DNA of 58,000 bases from an uncultured Bacteroidales bacterium (GTDB lineage: Bacteria > Bacteroidota > Bacteroidia > Bacteroidales > CHK158-818), in NCBI GenBank assembly GCA_949300615.1, contig CASGEW010000007.1, positions 1 to 58,000 of the forward strand, given 5' to 3'. Below are positions 1 to 8,228 of the stretch, one piece after another. Below the pieces are notes generated by a model. The model was not told the origin of the DNA. It was given only the letters and a program-made list of their open reading frames with translations, and ran no database searches. A program made the position numbers and the translations under genes. Each line of letters begins with the position of its first letter. The stretch's first letter is position 1.

Positions 1-755
1 GGGATATACGCATCTCCCACCTGCACTTATGGCTTATCGCCATACAAATTTTCGGAAGTCTTCTGGTATTCTGGTTGTTTTATTTTCTCGATCCCATAGT
101 GGCCGAGGGGGCTTTTATCTGCATATTGGCTCCTACGGCTACGGCAGCAGCTGTCATTACCGGGATGTTGGGCGGAAGGGTTTCTACCTTGGCCACATAC
201 AGTCTGGTCAGTAGCCTGAGCATTGCGTTTGTCGCCCCTGTGATTTTCTCTTTTATTGGCACTCACAGCGAGATGGAGTTTGTGGATTCTTTCCTGTACA
301 TCTTCAAACAGGTGGGGAGCCTGCTTATCTTACCTTTTGTTTGCGCGCTGTTATTGCAAAAGACATTTCCCGCCGTACACCGGAAATTATACAATGCCCA
401 GATGCTCTCTTTTTATATGTGGTCTGTCTCGCTGGCTGTGGTAACCGGAAAAACGGTATCTTTCATCGCCGCACAAAACAGTGCCAACTATCAAAAAGAG
501 ATTTGGATTGCCTGCTGTGCTTTGGTTATATGCGTATCACAGTTTATCTTGGGCCGACACATCGGCAGACATTACAACAACACCGTTGCCGGAGGACAGG
601 GATTGGGACAGAAAAATACGATCCTTGCTATCTGGATGGCTCAGGTATATTTAAACCCGTTGGCTTCTATCGGGCCGGCCTCGTACGTATTGTGGCAGAA
701 CATCATCAACAGTTACCAATTATGGAAAAAACGCAAGAATGATCTTGTCGCATAG
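1..755 (+). CDS. Bile acid:sodium symporter (BASS)-like transporter, 5' end outside window
   Basis: This is the C-terminal part (about 250 codons, reading from base 3) of a polytopic inner-membrane protein. The frame is open to the window edge, so the true start lies upstream; the TTG at 75 is only an internal codon. Successive hydrophobic stretches are visible, including a segment with small residues (APTATAAAVITGMLGG) that resembles the core of bile acid:sodium symporter and arsenite-carrier-like proteins. A basic cytoplasmic tail (WKKRKNDLVA) ends the protein. Family members are usually a little over 300 residues, so roughly 60-80 are missing. The substrate cannot be told; many Bacteroidales members are simply called transporters. 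The stop TAG at 753-755 faces the convergent rlmB end at 836. Confidence 0.65.
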   Translation, partial: DIRISHLHLWLIAIQIFGSLLVFWLFYFLDPIVAEGAFICILAPTATAAAVITGMLGGRVSTLATYSLVSSLSIAFVAPVIFSFIGTHSEMEFVDSFLYIFKQVGSLLILPFVCALLLQKTFPAVHRKLYNAQMLSFYMWSVSLAVVTGKTVSFIAAQNSANYQKEIWIACCALVICVSQFILGRHIGRHYNNTVAGGQGLGQKNTILAIWMAQVYLNPLASIGPASYVLWQNIINSYQLWKKRKNDLVA

Positions 756-835
756 TCGCTTTCCCCGATACGTCTGACGTTTTACCCAACTTTTAACGGT
801 TGATATAGTACATATATAAGAGACAACCTTTGCTC

Positions 836-1573
836 CTATACCATTCGTTGGCGAACGGCTTCATAGATCATCACACCAGCAGCCACTGAAACATTTAAAG
901 AACCGATTGTACCGAACTGGGGTATCTTAACCATCTGGTCGCAGATTCTCAAACTGTCGGCCGAGATTCCAGCATCTTCCGCACCTAAAATAATGGCCGT
1001 CGGGTCTGCATAGGAGACCTCCGTGTAATTTTGGTCGGCTTTTTCGGTAGCCGCCACCAACTGAATCCCGCTGTTTTGCAAGAAACGGAGTGCCTCGTGC
1101 AGGCTACGTTCTCGGCAAACAGGCAATGTATGCAGAGCTCCTGCGGAGGTTTTTACGGCATCGGCATTTACGGTAACGCTGCCTCGCTGCGGGATGACAA
1201 TGGCATGAACGCCTGCACACTCGCACGTACGCGCTATGGCGCCGAAATTACGCACGTCCGTTACGCCGTCAAGTACAACCAGCAAGGGAACTTTTCCCTC
1301 CTCGTATAAACCGGGGATCAGATTTTCCAGCGATTGATAGGTTACCGATGAGATGAATGCCACCACTCCCTGATGGTTCTTTCGGGTAATGCGGTTCAAC
1401 CGCTCTACCGGAACTTTTTGCATCAAAACTCCGGCCTTTTTCAACACCGAAAAGAGCTCTTTTGCCAAATCGCCCTGCAACTCTTTTTTCACCAAAACTT
1501 TATCGATCTCTTTCCCGGCCTCTACCGCTTCGATAACGGCACGAATACCGAATATCATTTCATTTTTTTCCAT
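836..1573 (-). CDS. rlmB: TrmH/SpoU-family 23S rRNA (guanosine-2'-O-)-methyltransferase
   Basis: SPOUT-class RNA 2'-O-ribose methyltransferase, probably RlmB acting on the 23S rRNA peptidyl-transferase region. The N-terminal substrate-binding domain (GIRAVIEAVEAGKEIDKV) is followed by the SpoU catalytic domain with motif 1 (NFGAIARTCECAG), motif 2 (ILGAEDAGI) and motif 3 (IGSLNVSVAAGVMIYE), which form the knotted SAM site. I place the start at the ATG at 1573 (MEKNEMIFG), where family homology begins, giving 245 residues. An in-frame ATG at 1594 would add seven residues. Either start overlaps the 3' end of recN, so translation is probably coupled. It is the last gene of the dnaN-exonuclease-coaBC-recN-rlmB operon. 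SpoU paralogues are alike, so the exact target nucleotide is inferred. Confidence 0.88.
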   Translation of the reverse strand: MEKNEMIFGIRAVIEAVEAGKEIDKVLVKKELQGDLAKELFSVLKKAGVLMQKVPVERLNRITRKNHQGVVAFISSVTYQSLENLIPGLYEEGKVPLLVVLDGVTDVRNFGAIARTCECAGVHAIVIPQRGSVTVNADAVKTSAGALHTLPVCRERSLHEALRFLQNSGIQLVAATEKADQNYTEVSYADPTAIILGAEDAGISADSLRICDQMVKIPQFGTIGSLNVSVAAGVMIYEAVRQRMV

Positions 1574-3245
1574 GGTCTGCTTTTTGTTGTACATTTTTCA
1601 ATAGTGCCCGGGCATTATCCAAGGCTGCGGCAGTCATTTCTGCTCCACTCAACATCCTCGCAATCTCTTCGATACGCTCTGCTTCTGTCAATGCGACAAT
1701 ACGGGTAACGGTATGCTCGTCCTGGTCTGTCTTATATACCTTGTAATGTCTATTGCCTTTTACTGCTACCTGAGGCAAATGGGTAATAGCCATCACCTGC
1801 ATATAACGGGACATATCGCACATGATATTGCCCATCTTGTCGGCAATCTCCCCGGATACACCCGTATCTATTTCGTCAAAAATAATCGTAGGCAAGGCTA
1901 TTTTCCCGGCAATCAGCGCCTTTATACAGAGCATCAATCGGGAAATCTCTCCTCCGGAGGCCGTTTCTGAAACAGGCTGTAACGGCTGGTTCTTATTGGC
2001 GGAGAACATAAACTGAACATCCTCGGCTCCCGATTCATCAAAGGGTTTCGGAGAAAAGAGTAGATCGAACCGGATGTTGGGCATCCCCAACGGACGTACC
2101 ACCTGCGTCAACGACTCCCGGAACTCATCGGCTGCTTGATGCCGCAAAGCCGAAAGCTGTTCGGACAGCGCCTCTACTCTTTTGCGACACAGCGAAAGGG
2201 CTTTCTCACATTCGCTGATACGGATATCCGAATCGTCTATCAACAACAGTTTTTCGCCCCACTGTTCTTGCAGGTTCAACAATTCGGTTATGCTATTCAT
2301 CCGGTGCTTTTGCAACAGCGCATACAAGGTGTCCAGCCGCTCCTGCACATAGGTAGAACGTTCCGAATCGAAGGTAACGCGCTCCTGTTCATTATCAATC
2401 TCGGAGGCTATATCTTTCAGGTCAATGAGATCGGATTGCATCCGATCGGCCAACTCCGCTATTTTGGGATAAACTCGGGTTAGCGCCGATAACTTGTCGG
2501 ATGAATCTTTCAACGCATACAAAATGCCTCTCTCTTCTCCCAACAAGATTTCGCTGACCGAAAAGAGCGAATGTTTTATCTCTTCGGCGTGCGTCAATGT
2601 TTGCTGTTCATCTTCCAACTCTTCCAACTCGCCTTCTTGAAGGGAGGCTTCTTGCAATTGCTGGTATTGGAAACGGATGTAATCTTCTTCTTGGCGGGCT
2701 TGTGCCGCCTCTTCTTTCAGGATTTCCAATTGTCGGGACAACCGTTTATACTCGGCAAAAGCGACCTTATATTGCGGCAAAACGGTCTTATCTTGCGCCC
2801 AGATATCCAACACATTAAGCTGAAAACGAGTATCGCCCAGAAGCAAGTTTTGATGTTGAGAGTGGATATCGAGCAACCGGGAACCCAACTCTTTCATCTG
2901 GGCCAACGTTACCGGCGTATCGTTGATAAAGGCGCGAGATTTTCCCGTAGAGGTAAGCTCGCGACGCATCAAACAAATGCCTTGTTCGTATTCGAGATCA
3001 TTCTCTTCAAAAAAGGATTCTAATCCATAAGCTGCAAGATCGAATGTCCCCTCTATCAGGCAACGGGTTGCTCCGTTCTTGACACTTTTTGTATCGGCCC
3101 GCTGTCCCAGAATCAAACCGATGGCTCCCAGAATAATCGATTTACCGGCACCTGTCTCTCCCGTAACGACTGACAGCCCCTGATGAAACGCTATTTCCAG
3201 GCTATCGATCAAGGCATAATTCTGGATATATAATTTTTTTAACAT
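1560..3245 (-). CDS. recN: DNA repair protein RecN
   Basis: SMC-like ATPase that acts early in recombinational repair of double-strand breaks. The 561 residues match the normal length. The N-terminus starts with MLKKLYIQNYALIDSLEI and has a Walker A site (GETGAGKSI) near residue 30. The centre is long, charged and helical (coiled coil, about residues 150-380). The C-terminal half holds the ABC signature (TASGGEISRLML) and Walker B (TIIFDEIDTGVSG), followed by the His switch (THLPQVA). The gene lies 17 bp after coaBC and overlaps rlmB by 14 bp, a conserved order in Bacteroidales. All ATPase motifs are present, so it should be functional. Confidence 0.95.
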   Translation of the reverse strand: MLKKLYIQNYALIDSLEIAFHQGLSVVTGETGAGKSIILGAIGLILGQRADTKSVKNGATRCLIEGTFDLAAYGLESFFEENDLEYEQGICLMRRELTSTGKSRAFINDTPVTLAQMKELGSRLLDIHSQHQNLLLGDTRFQLNVLDIWAQDKTVLPQYKVAFAEYKRLSRQLEILKEEAAQARQEEDYIRFQYQQLQEASLQEGELEELEDEQQTLTHAEEIKHSLFSVSEILLGEERGILYALKDSSDKLSALTRVYPKIAELADRMQSDLIDLKDIASEIDNEQERVTFDSERSTYVQERLDTLYALLQKHRMNSITELLNLQEQWGEKLLLIDDSDIRISECEKALSLCRKRVEALSEQLSALRHQAADEFRESLTQVVRPLGMPNIRFDLLFSPKPFDESGAEDVQFMFSANKNQPLQPVSETASGGEISRLMLCIKALIAGKIALPTIIFDEIDTGVSGEIADKMGNIMCDMSRYMQVMAITHLPQVAVKGNRHYKVYKTDQDEHTVTRIVALTEAERIEEIARMLSGAEMTAAALDNARALLKNVQQKADHGKK

Positions 3246-3262
3246 AATGAATTGTCAAACAA

Positions 3263-4462
3263 TTACAAATGGAGTTTTTCTATGAGTTTATCGACAATAT
3301 CGCCAGCTACCTCTTTTTTGGATTTCAAACCAAATGTCTGTTTTTCTCCATCCCGACTCAGAATCGTGATGCGATTGGTATCGCAACGGAATCCGGCTCC
3401 GGGTTCTTGTAAGGAATTCAAAACAATGAAATCAAGATTCTTCCGCTGCATCTTAGAGAGGGCGTTCTGCTCTTCATTATCTGTTTCAAGGGCAAACCCT
3501 ACCAACAACTGCTCCGGACGTTTTATTTTTCCCAAAGCAGCAGCAATATCCGGATTGGGAACCAACGTCAAGGTCATATCGTCGGTATTCCGTTTTATTT
3601 TTTTCTCGGCTCTCTCTTGTGGTCGGTAATCGGCCACGGCGGCACACATAATGGCGGCGTCGGCATCGGGATACAGCCGGATAACGGCATCGTACATCTC
3701 TTGTGCCGACTCTACGTTTGTTCGGCGAATAGCCGGATGAACGGTTTTCAATGACACAGGCCCTGCCACCAGCTCGACCTCGGCCCCTCGTTCTGCACAA
3801 ACTTCGGCCAGGGCAAATCCCATTTTCCCGGATGAGTAGTTTCCGATGAAACGTACGGGATCTATCTTCTCATAAGTGGGACCGGCTGTTATAACAATCT
3901 TTTTTTTTTGTAATCGCTGCTCGGAAGCGAAAAAAGAGGATACGATTTCGACAATCCGATCGGGTTCTTCCATGCGGCCCTTGCCTTGCAAATGGCTGGC
4001 CAACTCGCCTTCGGCAGGTTCAATAATATGATTTCCGTACGACCGTAACAACTCCAAGTTCCGTTGTGTCGAGGGATGGGCAAACATATCCAGGTCCATG
4101 GCCGGAGCGATGAATACCGGGGCTTTACAAGAGAGATAACAGGTTACCAGCATATTGTCGGCTACGCCGTGGGCCATTTTCCCCAACGTATTGGCCGAAG
4201 CCGGCGCTATGACCATGGCGTCGGCCCAGAGGCCCAAATCTACATGGCTGTGCCACGTACCATCGTTGGCTGCAAAGAACTCACTTACAACGGGTTTACC
4301 GGTCAATGCTGACATCGTAACAGGAGTTATAAACTCTTTGGCCGATGGGGTCATGACCACTTGTACCTCTGCTCCTTTTTTTATAAAAGCCCGAACCAGG
4401 TAGGCGGCTTTATAGGCGGCGATACTTCCGGTAATGCCCAATACGATTTTTTTTCCTTTCAT
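3263..4462 (-). CDS. coaBC: Bifunctional phosphopantothenoylcysteine decarboxylase / phosphopantothenate-cysteine ligase
   Basis: Two consecutive steps of coenzyme A synthesis: CTP-dependent joining of cysteine to 4'-phosphopantothenate, then FMN-dependent decarboxylation to 4'-phosphopantetheine. The N-terminal flavoprotein (CoaC) domain covers about residues 1-185, with GITGSIAAYKAAYLVR and the active-site region around PAMDLDMFAHP. The CoaB domain follows, with ITAGPTYEKIDPVRFIGNYS and VLNSLQEPGAGF. The 399-residue length is normal for the fused enzyme. The ATG at 4462 gives the canonical N-terminus. It sits 8 bp after the exonuclease and 17 bp before recN in the same operon. Confidence 0.95.
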   Translation of the reverse strand: MKGKKIVLGITGSIAAYKAAYLVRAFIKKGAEVQVVMTPSAKEFITPVTMSALTGKPVVSEFFAANDGTWHSHVDLGLWADAMVIAPASANTLGKMAHGVADNMLVTCYLSCKAPVFIAPAMDLDMFAHPSTQRNLELLRSYGNHIIEPAEGELASHLQGKGRMEEPDRIVEIVSSFFASEQRLQKKKIVITAGPTYEKIDPVRFIGNYSSGKMGFALAEVCAERGAEVELVAGPVSLKTVHPAIRRTNVESAQEMYDAVIRLYPDADAAIMCAAVADYRPQERAEKKIKRNTDDMTLTLVPNPDIAAALGKIKRPEQLLVGFALETDNEEQNALSKMQRKNLDFIVLNSLQEPGAGFRCDTNRITILSRDGEKQTFGLKSKKEVAGDIVDKLIEKLHL

Positions 4463-4470
4463 AAATCCCG

Positions 4471-5145
4471 CTATTTGTTAAAATCCCGCAATTTGATACG
4501 GGTCAATACGTTTTTGGTATCCAATGCAAAGTCTCCCTGCATGATCCATCCATAATAACCGGTATCCGTACGCAAAACCTCGGCTACCGGACGCCCTTTG
4601 TATTTGCCGAAATTAAAAATCTCGACATGGTTGTCATCGTATATAAACCGACCGGCAAAATCGACATTCCGATTGTGAGAGGAGTATTCTGCCAACACAC
4701 CCATATCGTTTTCCAAATCGGGATAACGGTCCAGTTGGGCTTTCAACACTTCATACGTGGCCCGTGTATCGGCCTCGGCAGAGTGGGCATTGTCCAAATC
4801 AAGCCCGCAATAGAATTTGTATGCGGCCGAAAGGGTCCGCTGCTCTTTTTTATGGAATATCGTCTGTACATCTATCATTTTCCGCTTGGTCAGATCAATA
4901 TCGACTCCTGCCCGCAAGAACTCTTCTACCAACAACGGTATGTCGAAACGGTTTGAGTTGAAACCGGCCAAATCGCATCCCTCGATCTCATTGGCCAGAG
5001 AACGGGCAATCTGCTTGAACGTCGGACAATCGGCTACATCGGCATCGCTGATTCCATGTACACGCGTGGCCTCTTCCGGGATAGGCCGTTCGGGATTGAC
5101 CCGCATGGTTTTGGAGACTTCCGATCCATCAATGTTTACTTTCAA
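4471..5145 (-). CDS. DnaQ-like 3'-5' exonuclease lacking its N-terminal ExoI motif (probable pseudogene)
   Basis: The readable frame matches Bacteroidales DEDD-family 3'-5' exonucleases (proofreading-subunit-like) from the residues usually written ISYLKV onward. ExoII is present (GCDLAGFNSNRFDIPLL), as is ExoIII with its His and Asp (HSAEADTRATYE), then the C-terminal FGKYKGRPVAEVL extension typical of this family. What is missing is the first 25-30 residues carrying ExoI (the FDLETTG-type DxE metal ligands). The frame is closed by a TAA at 5158-5160, and dnaN ends at 5174, so no room remains for that segment in any frame. The only starts are a TTG at 5143-5145 or an internal Met. Two of the four catalytic carboxylates would be absent, so nuclease activity is unlikely. 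A local deletion is the simplest reading; an assembly error cannot be excluded. Confidence 0.8.
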   Translation of the reverse strand: MKVNIDGSEVSKTMRVNPERPIPEEATRVHGISDADVADCPTFKQIARSLANEIEGCDLAGFNSNRFDIPLLVEEFLRAGVDIDLTKRKMIDVQTIFHKKEQRTLSAAYKFYCGLDLDNAHSAEADTRATYEVLKAQLDRYPDLENDMGVLAEYSSHNRNVDFAGRFIYDDNHVEIFNFGKYKGRPVAEVLRTDTGYYGWIMQGDFALDTKNVLTRIKLRDFNK

Positions 5146-5173
5146 ATAGCTTGCTGTTTATTTTATTCCGGCA

Positions 5174-6301
5174 TTAAAAGTCATTCAACATCATGGGCAT
5201 CAACAACATAAGCAAATCTTCGTCGGGTTGGTTTTCCATCGGCAGAATCAATCCGGCACGAGAAGGATCGGACAATTCGATGGAGACCTCCTGCGAGGAG
5301 ATATTGTTCAATACCTCTACCAGGAACGTCGATTTGAACCCGATATTCATGTCATCGCCGTCGTAGCTGCACGTAATGCTCTCTTCGGCAGAGGTAGAAT
5401 AATCTATATCCTGTGCCGAAACCACCACCTGATTATTGCTAAGTTGCAACTTTACCAAATTGCTGGATTGGCTTGAAAATACAGAGACACGACGCAAAGC
5501 ATTGGTAAACGAGGAACGGTCTATAATGAGACGATTGGGGTTGTTTTGCGGTATCACCGACGCATAATTGGGATAACGCCCCTCGATCAACCGGCAGTTC
5601 AACTCGAAATTGGAGAGGGTAAACCGCGCATTGCGGTTATCGAAGGTAATAGTTACGTCTCCCTGTTCTTTCGGCAATATGTTTTTCAACAGATTGGCCG
5701 GTTTCTTGGGTAAAATGAATGCGGCATCGATGCCTGCTTTTACGGTTACATTTTTGTAACGCACCAATTTATGGCTGTCGGATGCTACAAAATAGGCATC
5801 TTCGGGATGAATATCGATGAAGATACCGTTCATAATCGGACGCAATTCATCGTCGGCCGTAGCAAACAGCGTCCGGTTAATACCATTCAATAAGGCCGAG
5901 GCGCTTAACGTAAGGGATACGGCTCCTTCGCCGAGTTCCGACTTGCGGGGATACTCATCGCCATTAACCCCGATAAAGTTATATTTCCCGTTTTGGAAAT
6001 ATAAAAAGATTTCCAGGTTGCTGTCGTTTATCTCAAAAGTAAGCGGTTGGTCGGGTAACTCTTTCAAGGGGTCCAACAGGATTTTTGCCGACACGGCGAA
6101 CATTCCTTCTCCTTCGGCTTCGATAACATCGATCTCGGTTGTCATGGTGGTTTCCTGGTCGGATGCGGTCATGGTCAACCTATTTCCCCGTAGATTAAAC
6201 AAAAAGTTATCAAGGATAGGCATGGTATTTTTCGAGTTAATCACTCGGCTGATTGCCTGTAAATGGGATAAAAGAGCTGTACTGGATACGATAAATTTCA
6301 T
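5174..6301 (-). CDS. dnaN: DNA polymerase III sliding clamp (beta subunit)
   Basis: Beta clamp, the dimeric ring that tethers DNA polymerase III to DNA. I start it at the ATG at 6299-6301 (MKFIVSSTALLSHLQAI), giving 375 residues; the 14 residues upstream in frame are not part of the family. Three clamp subdomains can be traced, ending in the characteristic hydrophobic C-terminus (EDLLMLLMPMMLNDF), which contributes to the partner-binding cleft. It is the first gene of the operon continuing into the exonuclease, coaBC, recN and rlmB. An inverted repeat lies in its upstream region. Confidence 0.96.
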   Translation of the reverse strand: MKFIVSSTALLSHLQAISRVINSKNTMPILDNFLFNLRGNRLTMTASDQETTMTTEIDVIEAEGEGMFAVSAKILLDPLKELPDQPLTFEINDSNLEIFLYFQNGKYNFIGVNGDEYPRKSELGEGAVSLTLSASALLNGINRTLFATADDELRPIMNGIFIDIHPEDAYFVASDSHKLVRYKNVTVKAGIDAAFILPKKPANLLKNILPKEQGDVTITFDNRNARFTLSNFELNCRLIEGRYPNYASVIPQNNPNRLIIDRSSFTNALRRVSVFSSQSSNLVKLQLSNNQVVVSAQDIDYSTSAEESITCSYDGDDMNIGFKSTFLVEVLNNISSQEVSIELSDPSRAGLILPMENQPDEDLLMLLMPMMLNDF

Positions 6302-6391
6302 AAGTATGTGTTTTAATTTTATTTTCTGGCTATAAATCCGCAAGTTGCCTTCGGAATTCTACATTGCGTTCAAAGTAGCAAATATAATTAT

Positions 6392-6436
6392 TTTTTACGA
6401 TTCTGGCTTTACAACGATGGATTATAATCGTAAAAA
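6392..6436. promoter_or_regulatory. 11-bp perfect inverted repeat upstream of dnaN
   Basis: TTTTTACGATT (6392-6402) is repeated in inverted form as AATCGTAAAAA (6426-6436) with a 23-nt spacer. It lies about 90-135 bp before the dnaN start and 76 bp before the divergent lipoprotein gene. A minus-strand TATATTTG box (6379-6386) adjoins it. It could be an operator or a transcribed hairpin; the sequence does not decide. Confidence 0.35.
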
Positions 6437-6512
6437 TAGACAGGGCCAGACCTTCCCCGAGTATAAACAAATCACGGACAAAAACGTTATACCGGGATAA
6501 GACAAAGGATTT

Positions 6513-6962
6513 ATGAAAACCAGATTATTTTTTGCTGTACTATTTATTTCGTTCATCTTTCTGAATATCATGCCTGCTTGCCAAAATCGGGAGAGGATAG
6601 CGCTAAAAGATTTGCCAGCAACGGCACAATCTTTTAGCGACGAATATTTCTCGCTTGATTCTATCTCCTCCATCACGCTCGACACCAAGGACAAAACATA
6701 CAAAGTAAACTTTCTTAACCAAGGAGAGATCTATTTCAACCCGCAAGGGCTCTGGCAAGAGGTTGACGTAAAAAGAAATCCTTTCCCGATAGCCCTATTC
6801 GATACATTACCGGCCGGAATATTCTCCTACCTCATCTCAACATACCCTACCAAACCGGTTACAATACTCCGAAGGACAACGCACGGATACGAAGTGGAAA
6901 TCGGATTCTCCTCAAAACAAGAGATTCTATTCGACACCAAAGGAAATGCAACGAAAAAATAG
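6513..6962 (+). CDS. Putative lipoprotein, PepSY-like family
   Basis: A 149-residue exported protein. The N-terminus is a signal peptide ending in a lipobox-like MPAC (Cys23), so it is probably lipid-anchored. The remainder resembles the small PepSY-like periplasmic proteins of Bacteroidetes: after the LP.A..F motif (DLPATAQSFSDEYF) come short strand-forming repeats of the type YKVNFLNQGEIYFNPQGLWQEV and YEVEIGFSSKQEILFDTKGN. The function of this family is not established. The gene stands alone, divergent from dnaN and convergent with the lipid kinase, with a shared hairpin terminator after it. The family assignment rests on pattern only. Confidence 0.6.
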   Translation: MKTRLFFAVLFISFIFLNIMPACQNRERIALKDLPATAQSFSDEYFSLDSISSITLDTKDKTYKVNFLNQGEIYFNPQGLWQEVDVKRNPFPIALFDTLPAGIFSYLISTYPTKPVTILRRTTHGYEVEIGFSSKQEILFDTKGNATKK

Positions 6963-6980
6963 ACGATATATAAATGTTGA

Positions 6981-7016
6981 AAGGCGTTTGTTTTACAACT
7001 CAAACGCCTTTCTATT
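6981..7016. terminator. Intrinsic terminator between convergent genes
   Basis: Perfect 10-bp stem AAGGCGTTTG (6981-6990) / CAAACGCCTT (7001-7010), with a 10-nt loop and a T-rich tail on the plus strand. It ends the PepSY-like gene; an A-rich 5' flank may let it serve the kinase on the minus strand too. Confidence 0.8.
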
Positions 7017-7020
7017 TTTC

Positions 7021-7992
7021 TTAAATTCCCAACTCTTGTTTTACTCCATCTATCTGATCCAGAATCGCCGTCTGGATAGGCTCTATGATCGACGGCTTCC
7101 GCTTTCGGTTTGAGACAAGCACGTTCAATCCTCCCGAGATACAACGGATATCTATCTTGTCGGGCATCAAAACAGGTTCGCCATCCAGATGCATCACTCC
7201 GGAACGTTCCCGGACAATCGTTACCTTGGAACTTTCAAACGTTTTTATATTCGTATTTCGATCGATGGTTTTGGTGAACAACTGTATCGCCAGAGTACCC
7301 ACTTCAAGGGGAGGAAAAGGTTTTACTACGGTAATGTCTATCTTGCCATCCTGCATATTGGCATGAGGGGCTATATAGGCGTTATTGCCATACTGCGAGG
7401 TATTGGCACAAGCAATCAAAAAAGCCTTTTCCCGAATAGCTCCCTCTTCGCTGATCAACTCGTACGTTTCGGGCTTATACCGTAAATACGACTCTATCAC
7501 TTTCTGTACGTAAGTCAATCCACCTCGACGTTTATCCTTGGCAAAACGCAAGCTGACCAGTGCATCGAACCCGACCCCGCAGGTACAAAAAAAGACCTGT
7601 TCATTGGCCAAACAATAATCTACGGTTACCGAATATTCTGCATTGACCAACTTTATGGCATCCTGCGTTTTCATGGGAATACCCAAATGCCGGGCCAAAC
7701 CGTTGCCCGATCCGGTGGGGATAATACCCAAAACCGTGTCGGTATGTATCAATGTTTTGGCAATTTCGTTACAAGTACCATCCCCTCCGACGGACAAGAC
7801 ATAGGCATATTGTCTCTCTACCGCCTGATTGCTTAACACCGTGGCATGTCCGGCATATTCGGTATAAACGATTTCCAAATCAAATTTATCCGAATCGATT
7901 TCATGCCGCAAGGCTTGCGGGATATCCGTTTTTGCCCTTGTCCCCGATATGGGATTAATGATCGCTAATACTTTTTTTCTCGACACACTCAT
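7021..7992 (-). CDS. Diacylglycerol kinase-family lipid kinase
   Basis: A 323-residue member of the DAGK_cat family (YegS/DgkB/sphingosine-kinase fold). Visible motifs are the N-terminal nucleotide-binding INPISGTRAK, the hallmark VGGDGTCNEIAKTL, and IIPTGSGNGLARHLG. The C-terminal beta-sandwich carries MQDGKIDITVVKPF and HLDGEPV. It transfers phosphate from ATP to a lipid hydroxyl; family members act on diacylglycerol, other glycerolipids or sphingoid bases. It lies divergent from serine palmitoyltransferase across a 236-bp shared upstream region, which makes a sphingolipid substrate worth testing, but the sequence alone does not show it. A minus-strand TATTTTTG box at 8027-8034 is a plausible promoter. 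Confidence 0.82.
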   Translation of the reverse strand: MSVSRKKVLAIINPISGTRAKTDIPQALRHEIDSDKFDLEIVYTEYAGHATVLSNQAVERQYAYVLSVGGDGTCNEIAKTLIHTDTVLGIIPTGSGNGLARHLGIPMKTQDAIKLVNAEYSVTVDYCLANEQVFFCTCGVGFDALVSLRFAKDKRRGGLTYVQKVIESYLRYKPETYELISEEGAIREKAFLIACANTSQYGNNAYIAPHANMQDGKIDITVVKPFPPLEVGTLAIQLFTKTIDRNTNIKTFESSKVTIVRERSGVMHLDGEPVLMPDKIDIRCISGGLNVLVSNRKRKPSIIEPIQTAILDQIDGVKQELGI

Positions 7993-8137
7993 AAAATCTG
8001 TTGTTGCTCGCCATTTTATTCCGGCACAAAAATAACACTATTTCCCGATATTCCTTATGATAGCCGTAAGAACAGAATACATATAACGAAACGCAAAAAA
8101 AGACAAGTAAAAATTACGACAAATAAAATAAAATAAC

Positions 8138-8145
8138 TACTTTTG
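8138..8145 (+). promoter_or_regulatory. Candidate -7 box for serine palmitoyltransferase
   Basis: TACTTTTG matches the Bacteroides -7 consensus TAnnTTTG and lies about 84 bp before the ATG. No clear TTTG -33 box was found at the usual distance. Confidence 0.4.
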
Positions 8146-8228
8146 CTGGCCTGTTTTGGTCTATATCTTTTCCAAGGCAAATTCTATTCATAATAACATA
8201 TGATAATCTGTAAATTGAGATCATAATC

